Of a stretch of DNA of 64,000 nt, positions 8,725 to 16,494 are shown one piece after another. Every line of letters begins with the position of its first letter. Within the stretch, counting starts at the first letter, position 1. The DNA is taken from positions 1 to 64,000 of the forward strand of contig NZ_JAUCZF010000007.1 in assembly GCF_030373245.1 (NCBI RefSeq), read 5' to 3'. The notes under the pieces are model-generated. The model was not told the origin of the DNA, ran no database searches, and was given only the letters and a program-made list of their open reading frames with translations. The position numbers were made by a program, and so were the translations under genes. Origin of the DNA: Hydrogenophaga sp. GTDB lineage: Bacteria; Pseudomonadota; Gammaproteobacteria; Burkholderiales; Burkholderiaceae_C.

Positions 8725-9279
8725 CTAGGCCGTGCTCGTCAGGCCGCCCGCGTTCGCCAGTAGAAATCCGCCTGGTGTGAGGCGATATTGGGTCGCGGGG
8801 GGGTAGCCATCTAAGACTTCACGGGCAACCAAGTCGTTCACAGCGAGCGTCTGTAGACCTTGAGAGATCGCACGCGGCGTTGCCGCCGCCAGCGCTCTGG
8901 CGAGTTCGTTGAATCGCGCCTGACTCGAACCGATCGTGCGAACCAGCGGCATGCCCCAGCGGGTGAGCGAGCCCGGCGCAAGCCCCAGTTGCGTTTGTGT
9001 TGCTGAAATCGCCGTCGCACCGGCTGCGATCCGAGCGCCCTCCGGCGTGAGCAAATATTCCGGCCGCAATGGATGGCCATGCCCGGGGTTGCGCATAACC
9101 CAGCCGAGCTCAACAAGGGCATGCAGCGTCCGCACGAGGCTGTCGCGCGGCAGCGCCAATCGGTGCAGCAACTCGACGAAGCGGGCTCCTCGATTCGCCG
9201 CCAGATCGGCGAGCAAAGGCACTGCCCACCGGCTGCGGCCGAGGGCAATGAGGTCAGCAAGAGACAGTGTTGACTGCAT
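8725..9279 (-). CDS. HxlR-like winged-helix regulator
   Basis: A 184-residue protein from the ATG at 9279 (a second ATG at 9297 is possible). The first 100 residues form a winged-helix domain: ALGRSRWAVPLLADLA, FVELLHRLALPRDSLVRTLHALVELGWV, a wing with HPLRPEYLLTPEG. The pattern is that of HxlR-type repressors. The C-terminal half repeats a similar helix-wing motif (RFNELARALAAATPRAISQGLQTLAVNDLV), so it is a two-module regulator. It is divergent from the VOC gene at 9337 and probably controls it. The downstream start is favoured because a GTATAC palindrome would otherwise overlap the start codon. Confidence 0.75.
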   Translation of the reverse strand: MQSTLSLADLIALGRSRWAVPLLADLAANRGARFVELLHRLALPRDSLVRTLHALVELGWVMRNPGHGHPLRPEYLLTPEGARIAAGATAISATQTQLGLAPGSLTRWGMPLVRTIGSSQARFNELARALAAATPRAISQGLQTLAVNDLVAREVLDGYPPATQYRLTPGGFLLANAGGLTSTA

Positions 9280-9286
9280 ATTCAAC

Positions 9287-9299
9287 CTAGTATACATTC
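9287..9299. promoter_or_regulatory. Possible operator between the winged-helix regulator and the VOC gene
   Basis: CTAGTATACATTC with a central GTATAC palindrome (9290-9295) lies in the short divergent spacer. HxlR-type regulators often bind GTATAC-containing dyads. No experimental or comparative support is available here. Confidence 0.3.
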
Positions 9300-9336
9300 C
9301 AGACTCACATCAACAACCAACCTGTGGGAGAAGCAA

Positions 9337-9729
9337 ATGGAGAAGAAGCAAATGGGGATCACCTACGTGCCTGAGTTGAGCGCATCGATGAGTGTTTCCG
9401 ACATGGATGCGTCGATCGATTGGTACCAGAAGGTGCTTGGGTTCGACTTGCTGTTCCGCGACGATGACCTCGGCTGGTGCGAGCTGTCGACGGGCGTCCC
9501 CGGCGTAACCGTGGGACTTGCTCAGAGCGAGAACGTGACACAGGGCGGAGGTGCCACCAACGTCTGGGGTGTCAAAGATATTGTGGAGGCCAAGGCTCAA
9601 CTCGACGCCCATCGCGTCAAGCAGGACGGCGATATTCAGATCGTTCCAGATATGGTGAAGCTGATCACCTTCTACGATCCCGATGGCAATGCAATGATGT
9701 TTGCTCAGTCACTTTCAGAAGGAGGCTGA
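9337..9729 (+). CDS. VOC/glyoxalase-fold protein
   Basis: A 130-residue single-module vicinal-oxygen-chelate protein. It begins with a typical beta strand (ELSASMSVSDMDASIDWYQKVLGF), followed by a Trp-Cys strand and a C-terminal FYDPDGNAMMFAQSL strand with the usual DPDGN turn. Proteins of this size act as glyoxalases, dioxygenases or antibiotic-binding proteins; the substrate cannot be told from the sequence. GGGAG lies 6 bases before the ATG. It is divergent from an HxlR-like regulator, an arrangement common for inducible VOC stress genes. Confidence 0.8.
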   Translation: MEKKQMGITYVPELSASMSVSDMDASIDWYQKVLGFDLLFRDDDLGWCELSTGVPGVTVGLAQSENVTQGGGATNVWGVKDIVEAKAQLDAHRVKQDGDIQIVPDMVKLITFYDPDGNAMMFAQSLSEGG

Positions 9730-10578
9730 GATCGCCTTGGACGCTTCGATGGTGACCTCACACCTCCCGCGAAATGGCAGCTTTGCGATGCGGTGCTTGA
9801 TGTCAGCTTTGGGTCGAAACCGCCAGTCCGAGTGACGGGGAAGCGGTCATTGGTACGGCGCCTGCCAGGTCGCAGAAGCCCCATGACCGCAGTACCTTAC
9901 ACAACCGCCACTCGGGCCAATATTGATCGCCGAACTGAACAGGTGCTTCGTGGCAATCAACGTGAACCTGCCTGGCAGCACCCACCGGCTCCTATCGCTG
10001 CACTGCCGCCCTCCTGTTGTGCAAAGTCGGTTCCAGGCTGGGCCTGGACTATCGAACTTGACGACTGAATTTTCTCGAGCGATGCAACCAGTCGTTTGCC
10101 GAGCAAGACTCCAAGGCAGGAGCGGCCGTCTACGCAACGAGTCGCGAATGGGCGCGGTGCGCAGCGGACGCGGTGGGCGGGAGCTGGGTGATTGGGCGCA
10201 TCACGTGGAAGCCACCAAGGTTCGGGAAGTGGCCGACAAGATGCCACCCATTCGGGCTGACTGATCAGAGATCACTTTCCCAAAACGTGGGTCGCGCATA
10301 TCGACCTGAACATTGGGAGACAGGTTGGGCCAGTGGGTGTCTCCCTGTGATGTGCGCTGCGAAGGTGCCAAGCAACTGCTTCCCGCCAAGGCGACTGGCT
10401 CTTCGCGACCCTTTGCGGTAATACAAGGACCCAAAGTGAAGCGGTCACTGGGTGGATGTGGATGCCGGGTTTCGTGGTTTACTTATACAGACTTTCGGAA
10501 CATCTGGGGAGGTAGTATCGAAAGATGCATCCGTGGCTGTCTCCCGGAGATATGCGGCGGCAACAAGAAAGGTCGCAA
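9730..10578. other. Gene-poor stretch with decayed repeats
   Basis: About 850 bases with no recognisable coding region. AAGCGGTCATTGG (from 9841) and GAAGCGGTCACTGGG (from 10438) resemble motifs at 107-120 and 283-299. A perfect 8-base inverted repeat, GGGAGACA (10315-10322) and TGTCTCCC (10338-10345), could form a hairpin but has no T tract. Open frames of 80-110 codons exist on both strands without ribosome sites or family resemblance. Confidence 0.4.
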
Positions 10579-11070
10579 ATGAAGGACGAACTCGACGTTG
10601 CGCTCAAGCGTTTGCGCCAGGACGGCAAAGAAGAGAGCGAGCAACTTTTCTCCTCGCTGCTCGCCACCTACCCCGATCAACGGGATCACTTGTATAGAAA
10701 GCGGTCCTTGGTCTTTGCGGAATTGGAACTCTTTGATGAGGCCGTACAAGATAGACAGGCCATCATCGACTGCGGCCAGCAGACAATTGGCGACCTCTAC
10801 TTCTCGGGTGAATACGCGCTGCAGGCCGGTGACTTCGTTGCTGCTCGTCGATATTTCGATCAGGTGATCGAACGGGCTTCTGGTGGAGACCCCTACTACC
10901 TTGGTTCAAGCAGGTTGCTTGCAGCTCTAGCGAGCTACCAGTTGCACGAAGACGAACGGTGCCGGGCTTACCTCCAACCAGTTGAGGACGACACGGAAAT
11001 CCTCTGGCTAAAGGGGTTTGATCGGGTGACGAAACAAATGATGATCGAAGCATTGAATCGAGACCGTTGA
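10579..11070 (+). CDS. TPR-like small protein of unknown function
   Basis: A 163-residue protein from the ATG at 10579 (MKDELDVALKRLRQDG); an upstream in-frame ATG at 10525 is possible, but the internal one has AGAAAGG before it. It is all-helical with TPR/Sel1-like spacing: EESEQLFSSLLATYPDQRDHLY, ELELFDEAVQDRQAIIDCG, GEYALQAGDFVAARRYFDQVI, LAALASYQLHEDERCRAYL. It is soluble, acidic and has no signal peptide. It directly precedes an RHS core fragment on the same strand. Small TPR-like proteins are often found as immunity or adaptor proteins beside polymorphic toxins, so an orphan immunity gene is possible, but that is inference from position alone. Confidence 0.6.
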   Translation: MKDELDVALKRLRQDGKEESEQLFSSLLATYPDQRDHLYRKRSLVFAELELFDEAVQDRQAIIDCGQQTIGDLYFSGEYALQAGDFVAARRYFDQVIERASGGDPYYLGSSRLLAALASYQLHEDERCRAYLQPVEDDTEILWLKGFDRVTKQMMIEALNRDR

Positions 11071-11110
11071 TCCACTCACAGCTGAAACAACCCGCACTCC
11101 AGAATACTTC

Positions 11111-11254
11111 GGCCGCATCGGCTCGGTGATGCAAAAGCTTGTGCGCGCCAACGGCACGGGCGGCTGGCTCAGCGAAGACGTGCCCTTCAACGACCTCTAC
11201 AACAGCCTGGGCCAGCTCACCAGCTTCACCGCCGTGGGCACCAATCCGCTCTTT
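11111..11254 (+). pseudogene. RHS core fragment on the opposite strand
   Basis: The plus strand encodes GRIGSVMQKLVRANG, then SEDVPFN and LYNSLGQLTSFTAVG, matching the RHS core at 1307-5821 and the fragment at 316-915. It shares the SVMQKL variant with the latter, whereas the full gene reads SVSQKL. Homology is confined to about 48 codons, with no start, no repeats before it and no core end after it. The reading runs on by chance into the following gene. It marks a former RHS locus or a recombination scar between the TPR-like gene and the SEC-C gene. Confidence 0.8.
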
Positions 11255-11361
11255 CCTCAGGGGATGGCAGCTCGAAGGAAAGCCGCATTTGACCAAATTT
11301 GCTACCAACGCACCGAGCGCTTCGCCCAGTTCGTTGAAGCCCCTGGGCGTGCGCGAATGAG

Positions 11362-12351
11362 ATGCTTGCCGGGGGGTGCCGCCTGGTGGACGACGACGAG
11401 AAAGAGCTCAAGCTTCCAGCTCACATCAAGGAGATTTTCTTGGTCAGCCTGGTGTCGGAGCACTATCCGGCCTTGGCATTTCAAGCGAGCCAGTCGTTGA
11501 AGTTCCAAACAACAGACGTCATCCAGGCTCCGTTCGTCATGGACGTGTTCCTTCTTGACACGTTGACCGAGATGCTGGCGACGCCCCTGCGACTTCTCAG
11601 CTACGTAAAGTTGCGCGTGACTGTCACAGACAAACTGATGACTGGTCACGAGCTAACGGTGCTTGCATATCATTTGAAACAGAACCTCTGGCTCGACGAA
11701 AAGCATCAGCTGGTGATGCTTGACGACTCAATCGCGCAGGACCTGGACACAGCGATGATGGTTCGGAGGGATAACCAGCCTGGCGACGACACTCCCGTGG
11801 GAATCCTTACCAAAATGCGTGGAACTCGCTATGAGAGCGTCATCACGGAGATTGAGAATCGGGCGGACCCCGCAACTCTCGAACTTGGGTTCCACTTGCT
11901 CTCCATGGACGAAGACTCCTGCAAGAACGTTCATCGTTTGCTGGAGGCAATCACGCGCAAGGCGCAGCTGGATGGCAAGAGACACGATGTGACTCTCGCG
12001 TCGAGCAAGCTGCCCGTAGGGGTCTGTTTTCATTGCAACCCGGCTCCCTCTCCCGAGGCGGTGGATGTTCTGGAGACTCACTGCGCCAAGCGCAAGTATC
12101 TGGGACACGCGGCGCAATGGTTCGGAGTGTCCGTGGGCGCAGATGGCCAGGTTCAGTTTGGCGTCACGCTCGACTTCCCGTGGGAACCATCAAAGGAGCT
12201 AGACCAATTGACGGCCGACATGAAGCCGGCCTCCCAGGTGCGCGATGTCCTTCCTCAATACCTCAAAGAGGCTCGCCGCATCAAGGTCGGCCGCAATGAC
12301 CCATGCCCCTGCGGAAGTGGGCTCAAGCACAAGAAGTGCTGCCTGAAATAG
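11362..12351 (+). CDS. SEC-C motif protein, probably frameshifted at its N-terminus
   Basis: A 329-residue open frame ending in a complete SEC-C zinc-binding motif ([11 protein letters not shown], then KHKKCCLK), the type found at the C-terminus of SecA and of many uncharacterised proteins. The preceding 300 residues are not recognised. The assigned ATG lacks a good ribosome site, and the nine upstream codons in frame read naturally into it. A different frame opens at ATG 11264 (MAARRKAAFDQICYQ) and would join this one by a single-base shift around 11335-11355, giving a continuous start. The gene therefore looks either truncated or frameshifted, with its true start just after the RHS fragment. 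Function unknown. Confidence 0.65.
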   Translation: MLAGGCRLVDDDEKELKLPAHIKEIFLVSLVSEHYPALAFQASQSLKFQTTDVIQAPFVMDVFLLDTLTEMLATPLRLLSYVKLRVTVTDKLMTGHELTVLAYHLKQNLWLDEKHQLVMLDDSIAQDLDTAMMVRRDNQPGDDTPVGILTKMRGTRYESVITEIENRADPATLELGFHLLSMDEDSCKNVHRLLEAITRKAQLDGKRHDVTLASSKLPVGVCFHCNPAPSPEAVDVLETHCAKRKYLGHAAQWFGVSVGADGQVQFGVTLDFPWEPSKELDQLTADMKPASQVRDVLPQYLKEARRIKVGRNDPCPCGSGLKHKKCCLK

Positions 12352-12364
12352 CTACAAGACTGCC

Positions 12365-12519
12365 TATGTTGCCGCCGACGCCGATTTGAGCCATGCGCCA
12401 GGCTGGAAGTGAGCCGGCTTGTTCGCTTTGAAAGTCGGGGCCGAAGCCGAATCGGGCACGCTTGCGCTGGCCCAGTTCATGGTCGGCAAGTGGCTCAAAT
12501 CGGCATCGGTGCCAACATG
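12365..12519. repeat. 155-bp MITE-like element with 35-bp inverted repeats
   Basis: Bases 12365-12399 are an imperfect inverted copy of 12485-12519; the best-conserved core is GCCGATTTGAGCCA, facing TGGCTCAAATCGGC. The 85-base interior has no coding capacity. Similar ends occur in IS21-type elements, from memory of family ends rather than a search, so this may be a non-autonomous derivative or a deletion remnant. No clear target-site duplication is visible. Confidence 0.5.
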
Positions 12520-12750
12520 TCTGGTTTGAAGTTTTGATTTTGGTCCCCACTCGGGGTCGAAGCGAGCCCGCCGCGTGAACTTAGTGCCGGCCAGGATTGA
12601 GGAAGATCCGAGTCCCCATCGCACGCCGCGCGCCACGTTGTCTTCAACGGGGTGCCCATCACAACAAGACGGGGGTGCGCAAGCGCATAGGTCAGCGCTC
12701 GTGTCACTCGCCCGTGCCCGCTCTTTCCCCCGATGCCGACCGCGGAATGT

Positions 12751-12785
12751 GAAACGCCCCGGGCTCATGAGCACCGGGGCGTTTC
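12751..12785 (-). terminator. Hairpin terminator of the phasin/H1-like gene
   Basis: A 12-base perfect stem, GAAACGCCCCGG paired with CCGGGGCGTTTC, with an 11-base loop, 42 bases past the stop codon of the minus-strand gene at 12827. The T tract is weak, but the stem is very GC-rich. Confidence 0.8.
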
Positions 12786-12826
12786 AGGGTTCAGCGACGG
12801 CGAGAAGCCGCCGCCCTGGGCGCGAA

Positions 12827-13573
12827 TCAGGCGGCGCTGGCGGCGCTCTCGGCCTTGCGTGCCACGCGGCGCGCGGCATTGGAGGTCTGGGTGGCGGTGT
12901 TGGCCACTGCCTTGCTCACTCGCTTGGTGATCTGCTTGCGTGTGGCCACGGCCTTGTTCACCTGCTGGGTAGCGGTCCTGGTGATCTTCTTGCGAGCGGC
13001 CACGGCCTGGTCCACTTGCTGGCTGGCGGCCTTGGTGACCTGGCGGCGGGTAGCCGCGGCCTTGCGCTTGGCTGCGTTGAGCTTGCGGGTGGCCACCGCC
13101 TTGGCAGGCATGGACTTGCCAGCCACGCGCTTGACGAGCTCGGTGGTGCCTTCTTCAAGGCGCTCAGCCACGCTGCTCAGCAAGGTGGCGGCGGGCATGG
13201 CGACGCGGGTCAGCTTGTCCAGTGCGTTCAGGTTGACGCGGCTGTCGAGGCGCTTGGCGTTGGTGGCCACGAGGCTCACGCCTTTGGTGGCGAGGTCCAC
13301 AGCCACGCCCACGGCGCTCTGTGCGCGGTCGGTGCTCAGGCGCAGGCCTTTGACATACAAGCCGCTCACGCGCTGCTGGTTGTCGATCAGGGTGGAGCGG
13401 GTGCTCTTGCCCAGCGACGATGCGCCGCGGGTCACGGCAGACGCAAAGCGCTCGTCGAAGTAGCCGATGACGCGCTCACCACCGAAGCGGGTGGTGTTGA
13501 TGACGTTGGTGGCAGCCATGCCAGATGCTTCGATGACTTGGGTGGCGACGGTGGACAGGTTTTTGTTCGACAT
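12827..13573 (-). CDS. Phasin/histone H1-like Ala-Lys-rich protein
   Basis: A 248-residue protein in two parts. Residues 1-150 are helical, moderately charged and resemble small granule-associated or phasin-like proteins. Residues 150-248 are a low-complexity Ala/Lys/Arg/Thr tail with an internal repeat of about 20 residues (QQVDQAVAARKKIT at about 185-198, QQVNKAVATRKQIT at about 203-216), like the DNA-binding tails of bacterial histone H1 homologues. PhaM-type proteins combine granule binding with nucleoid binding through such a tail, so a role linking storage granules and the nucleoid is possible. It is a single gene with its own terminator and a 230-base upstream region. Confidence 0.6.
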   Translation of the reverse strand: MSNKNLSTVATQVIEASGMAATNVINTTRFGGERVIGYFDERFASAVTRGASSLGKSTRSTLIDNQQRVSGLYVKGLRLSTDRAQSAVGVAVDLATKGVSLVATNAKRLDSRVNLNALDKLTRVAMPAATLLSSVAERLEEGTTELVKRVAGKSMPAKAVATRKLNAAKRKAAATRRQVTKAASQQVDQAVAARKKITRTATQQVNKAVATRKQITKRVSKAVANTATQTSNAARRVARKAESAASAA

Positions 13574-13807
13574 GGTGAACTCCAGAAGGTTGATCTGATG
13601 AACTCGGCTGGCGGGCGGGCTTTTGGCTCACCACGTTCAGACAGGCATGGGCGCAGTGTGTCGAAAAGCGCTAGGGGCGACACCTCAATTTGAGGGTTTT
13701 CCCTAGAGTCTTGGGTCTAACTGGCTCTCCGCCAACGCCGGGCTGCGGCGTGGGGCTGGCGGCAAGCTGGAAATGGTCGGGGCTGCCCGGGCCGCTCGAA
13801 CGCCGCC

Positions 13808-14107
13808 TCAGGTGTCGCGCTGCTCGAACCCGTCGGGCACGGCCTCGCCAACCAGCTCCGTGACAGCCACGCCATCCACCTTCGCCAGAGCGGGCCCATG
13901 CTGCGTCCAGGCGATGAGCGCTTGCACCGGGGCATCGAGGCCGTGCACCAGCGCTTGCACCGAGCCGTCTGGCCGGTTGCGTACCCACCCTTGCACGCCC
14001 AGGCTTTGCGCGACCTGCGCCATGCTCCAGCGGTAGCCCACGCCTTGCACGCGGCCGGTGATGCGCAGGCAGCGGGTGATGGCGCCGGCAGAAGGCTGGT
14101 CGCTCAC
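13808..14107 (-). CDS. acyP: Acylphosphatase
   Basis: A 99-residue acylphosphatase that hydrolyses carboxyl-phosphate bonds. The phosphate loop GRVQGVGYRW contains the conserved arginine, and GWVRNRPDGSV contains the conserved catalytic asparagine, so the active site looks intact. Length is normal. Its start overlaps the stop of the HMA-like gene by 4 bases (ATGA), showing translational coupling. It is the last gene of the minus-strand cluster that begins at 17351; a second acylphosphatase-like gene lies upstream at 14983. Confidence 0.92.
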   Translation of the reverse strand: MSDQPSAGAITRCLRITGRVQGVGYRWSMAQVAQSLGVQGWVRNRPDGSVQALVHGLDAPVQALIAWTQHGPALAKVDGVAVTELVGEAVPDGFEQRDT

Positions 14108-14313
14108 AACACCTCGGCCTCGAAACCAGCTTCCAGCAGCTTGGCCGCGATGTCCTCCGGCGCGATCATGGCGGTGTGTTCTACCCAGGCGGTGTGAGCG
14201 GGCAGGTCCACACCGGCCTGATGCACGCAGGGCAGGTCTTGCAACTCGAACATGACGGCGCTGGCGTCTTCCTCCGTTTGCAAAGCGGGGATGCGCAGGC
14301 GGGTTTCGATCAT
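14104..14313 (-). CDS. HMA-like small protein without the CxxC motif
   Basis: A 69-residue protein with the length and beta-alpha-beta-beta-alpha-beta rhythm of heavy-metal-associated domains: MIETRLRIPAL, a helix with SAVMFELQDLPCVHQAGVD, two strands, and the terminal helix PEDIAAKLLEAGFEAEVL. The metal-binding CxxC is absent; only one cysteine is present, in the region where the second strand starts. It may be a degenerate HMA domain with a structural or protein-binding role. It is translationally coupled to the downstream acylphosphatase. Confidence 0.6.
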   Translation of the reverse strand: MIETRLRIPALQTEEDASAVMFELQDLPCVHQAGVDLPAHTAWVEHTAMIAPEDIAAKLLEAGFEAEVL

Positions 14314-14341
14314 GTTGGTACCACTCTTTGGGTTCAGCGGC

Positions 14342-14767
14342 TCACTTGCCCTTAACGGCGAGCAGCTGCACCTGGAACTTCAACACGGTGTTGCCCGGAA
14401 TCACGTTGGGAATGCCGCGCTCGCCGTAGGCGGTGGCGGGTGGACAGGTGATGTCGGCCGTGTCGCCCACCTTCATTTCCTGCAAGGCCTGCGTCCAGCA
14501 GGGCACGACGCGGTTGAGCGGAAAGCTGGTGGGCTCGCCGCGCTTGTAGGAGCTGTCGAACTCTTTGCCGTCGGGCAAGGTACCGCGGTAGTGCACCTGC
14601 ACCGTGTCGGTCGCCAGCGGCTTGGCGCCAGCGCCGGCGGCGGTCCAGGTGAGGGCAACGCCGGAAGGCAGTGTTTTAGGCGTTGGCAGGGGGGTTGTCT
14701 GGGCGTGGACGGAGATGGCGGCGACCAGAGAGGCCACCAGGGTGGCGCTGCGATGCAGGGTGTTCAT
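14342..14767 (-). CDS. FKBP-type peptidyl-prolyl isomerase, exported
   Basis: A 141-residue protein from the ATG at 14767. A signal peptide (MNTLHRSATLVASLVAAISV, ending HAQ) is followed by a single FKBP domain: VQVHYRGTLPDGKEFDSSY, PTSFPLNRVVPCWTQALQEM, GDTADITCPPATAYGERG and VLKFQVQLL. These cover the active-site residues expected for proline isomerisation. It should act in the periplasm on folding of exported proteins. The open frame extends 21 codons upstream, but the signal peptide favours the start chosen. It lies within a minus-strand cluster. Confidence 0.88.
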   Translation of the reverse strand: MNTLHRSATLVASLVAAISVHAQTTPLPTPKTLPSGVALTWTAAGAGAKPLATDTVQVHYRGTLPDGKEFDSSYKRGEPTSFPLNRVVPCWTQALQEMKVGDTADITCPPATAYGERGIPNVIPGNTVLKFQVQLLAVKGK

Positions 14768-14982
14768 GGAAGGGGCTCTTTGGGGAATGACGATGGGCTG
14801 GCGGGTCGCCAGCGCACCATTGTCCCGCACCCGGAGCAGGGCGAAACGGTTGGTGCGGCTTGCAGCGCAGGCTTCGCGGCGGGCCGTGTGGGCAGACCGA
14901 TGGCCGATCTGGGCTTTGGCCGGGGGCAGGGACCCGGCGTGCTCGCACGGCCATTGCCACGGCGCGGGCGGGTGGGGCTCGC

Positions 14983-15300
14983 TCAGAACGGAAGGTTCCA
15001 GCCGGTTTCGCGCTGCTCAAAGCCTCGGAAGCTGCCTTCAGCCGGTGTGACCGACACCGACTGCACCTTGGCACCGGAGGGTCCCCTGTGCGCCCATTCG
15101 ATCAGCGCTTGCACCGAGTCGGTGGGGCCGCTGACGACGGCCTGCACGTTTCCGCCAATCTGCTTTCGCACCCAGCCGCTCAGACCCAGCGAGCGAGCGA
15201 GCTGGGCCATGCTCCAGCGGTAGCCCACGCCCTGCAGATCACCGGTGATCTGCAGATGGCAGGTCAGGGTGGCCGCTTCGATCGGTGTGGCGATGGTCAT
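14983..15300 (-). CDS. Acylphosphatase-like paralogue lacking the catalytic asparagine
   Basis: A 105-residue protein clearly related to the acylphosphatase at 13808 (QGVGYRWSMAQ, SLGL, GWVR, VQAL are shared). The phosphate-binding arginine in GYRW is kept, but the segment that should read GWV-x-N-x-x-DG reads GWVRKQIGGNV, so the catalytic asparagine is lysine and the DG turn is GG. In known acylphosphatases that asparagine positions the attacking water and its loss abolishes most activity. The protein is therefore probably a non-catalytic or altered paralogue. It lies 12 bases downstream of the DUF4382 lipoprotein gene. Confidence 0.85.
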   Translation of the reverse strand: MTIATPIEAATLTCHLQITGDLQGVGYRWSMAQLARSLGLSGWVRKQIGGNVQAVVSGPTDSVQALIEWAHRGPSGAKVQSVSVTPAEGSFRGFEQRETGWNLPF

Positions 15301-15312
15301 GGCGCTTCTCGC

Positions 15313-16494
15313 TCAGGGAAAGCTGAACAGGATGCTGGGCGGCAGGGCGCCTGTATCGATGGACTGCGACTGGGGTGGTGAGCCGTCCAGCGACGCCTGC
15401 AGTGTGTACAGGCCGGCGATGGCCGCATCCGGGGTAAAGGCGTAGGCCGTGGTGGCGTTGGCGACATACGCCGTGCTCGCCGGCGCCGCGTCGGGCAGCA
15501 CTGTCTCGAACAGGCCCGTGTCGGCATCCACCGAGGCCCAGGCCACTTCGACGGTGGGGCCACCGGTCAGGCTCTGCAGCGCGCGGACGGTTGCGGTGGT
15601 GGGGGTGACGGTACCTGTGACCGTGGTCGAGGTGGACGGCTGCGGCAGGAAGGCGAAGCTGGTGGAGTTCACCGTGGTGATCGAGGTGGCCACAACCGGC
15701 ACCCCGGTCATCACCGCAGTGACGCGTTCGGCTGCGCGGATCACCAGGTCGTAGGTGCCGACTGGCACGGGATACAACACGAACGTGCCACTGGCATCGG
15801 GCACGGTGGCCTTGATCGGCACGCCGCCCTGTTGCACCGAGACAGTGGTGGACCCATTGGCAATCGCGGTGTCTACATAGCCCACCACACGCAGACCAGC
15901 GTCTGAAAGCCGCGGAATCACGCTGATGACCGGCTTCAGGTTGTACTGGCCCGAATTGCCGCGCCTGACCACCGATTTGCAGGCGTCGAAGTCGATGACG
16001 AAGTCGGCCAGTTCCCCGGCAGCCACGTCCATGTTCACGTTCAGCTTGAGGCCGCTTTGTTGTCCGCTTGGGGTGGCGAGCGGTGTTTCGACGCCACCGG
16101 TAGGGATGACGGAGTTGGCAAAGGGCGTTGCGCCGCTGTTGGCGGCGAGCACCAGGCGCATCTGGGTGTACTTGCCAGCGGGCAGCGAGGTCTCGCCCAG
16201 CTCCTCCAGAATGCCGTTGGTCAAGGTGAGCAGATCGACCCGCTTGGCTGGGTTGAGCACCACTTCGGACCACCCGCCATCCCCTTCGTTTGCATCGGAC
16301 GACTGGTTCACCCGCACTTTCTCGATCGTGATGTTGACCTCGTCGTAACCGCAGGCTGGCGCGTCGGTGAGCGACAGGCGCATCACGCCGGTACCGCTGA
16401 TGCCGCCGTCGCCGCCACCGCCACAACCCACCAGCCCGATGAGCAGGGCCGCCGCTGTAGCGGCGAGCGCCGTGTGAATGGTCTTGATCTTCAT
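15313..16494 (-). CDS. DUF4382-family lipoprotein
   Basis: A 393-residue lipoprotein: an N-terminal hydrophobic segment ends at a lipobox (IGLVGC) followed by a Gly-rich linker. Residues about 35-200 are a DUF4382 domain (GVMRLSLTDAPACGYDEVNIT, VDLLTLTNG, LPAGKYTQMRLVL), followed by a carboxypeptidase-regulatory-like beta domain (VDTAIANGSTTVSVQQGGVP, GTYDLVIRAA) and a Thr/Ser-rich C-terminus. Such proteins are cell-surface or periplasmic, with unknown function. It overlaps the end of the DUF6502 gene by 4 bases, so the pair is co-translated. Confidence 0.85.
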   Translation of the reverse strand: MKIKTIHTALAATAAALLIGLVGCGGGGDGGISGTGVMRLSLTDAPACGYDEVNITIEKVRVNQSSDANEGDGGWSEVVLNPAKRVDLLTLTNGILEELGETSLPAGKYTQMRLVLAANSGATPFANSVIPTGGVETPLATPSGQQSGLKLNVNMDVAAGELADFVIDFDACKSVVRRGNSGQYNLKPVISVIPRLSDAGLRVVGYVDTAIANGSTTVSVQQGGVPIKATVPDASGTFVLYPVPVGTYDLVIRAAERVTAVMTGVPVVATSITTVNSTSFAFLPQPSTSTTVTGTVTPTTATVRALQSLTGGPTVEVAWASVDADTGLFETVLPDAAPASTAYVANATTAYAFTPDAAIAGLYTLQASLDGSPPQSQSIDTGALPPSILFSFP

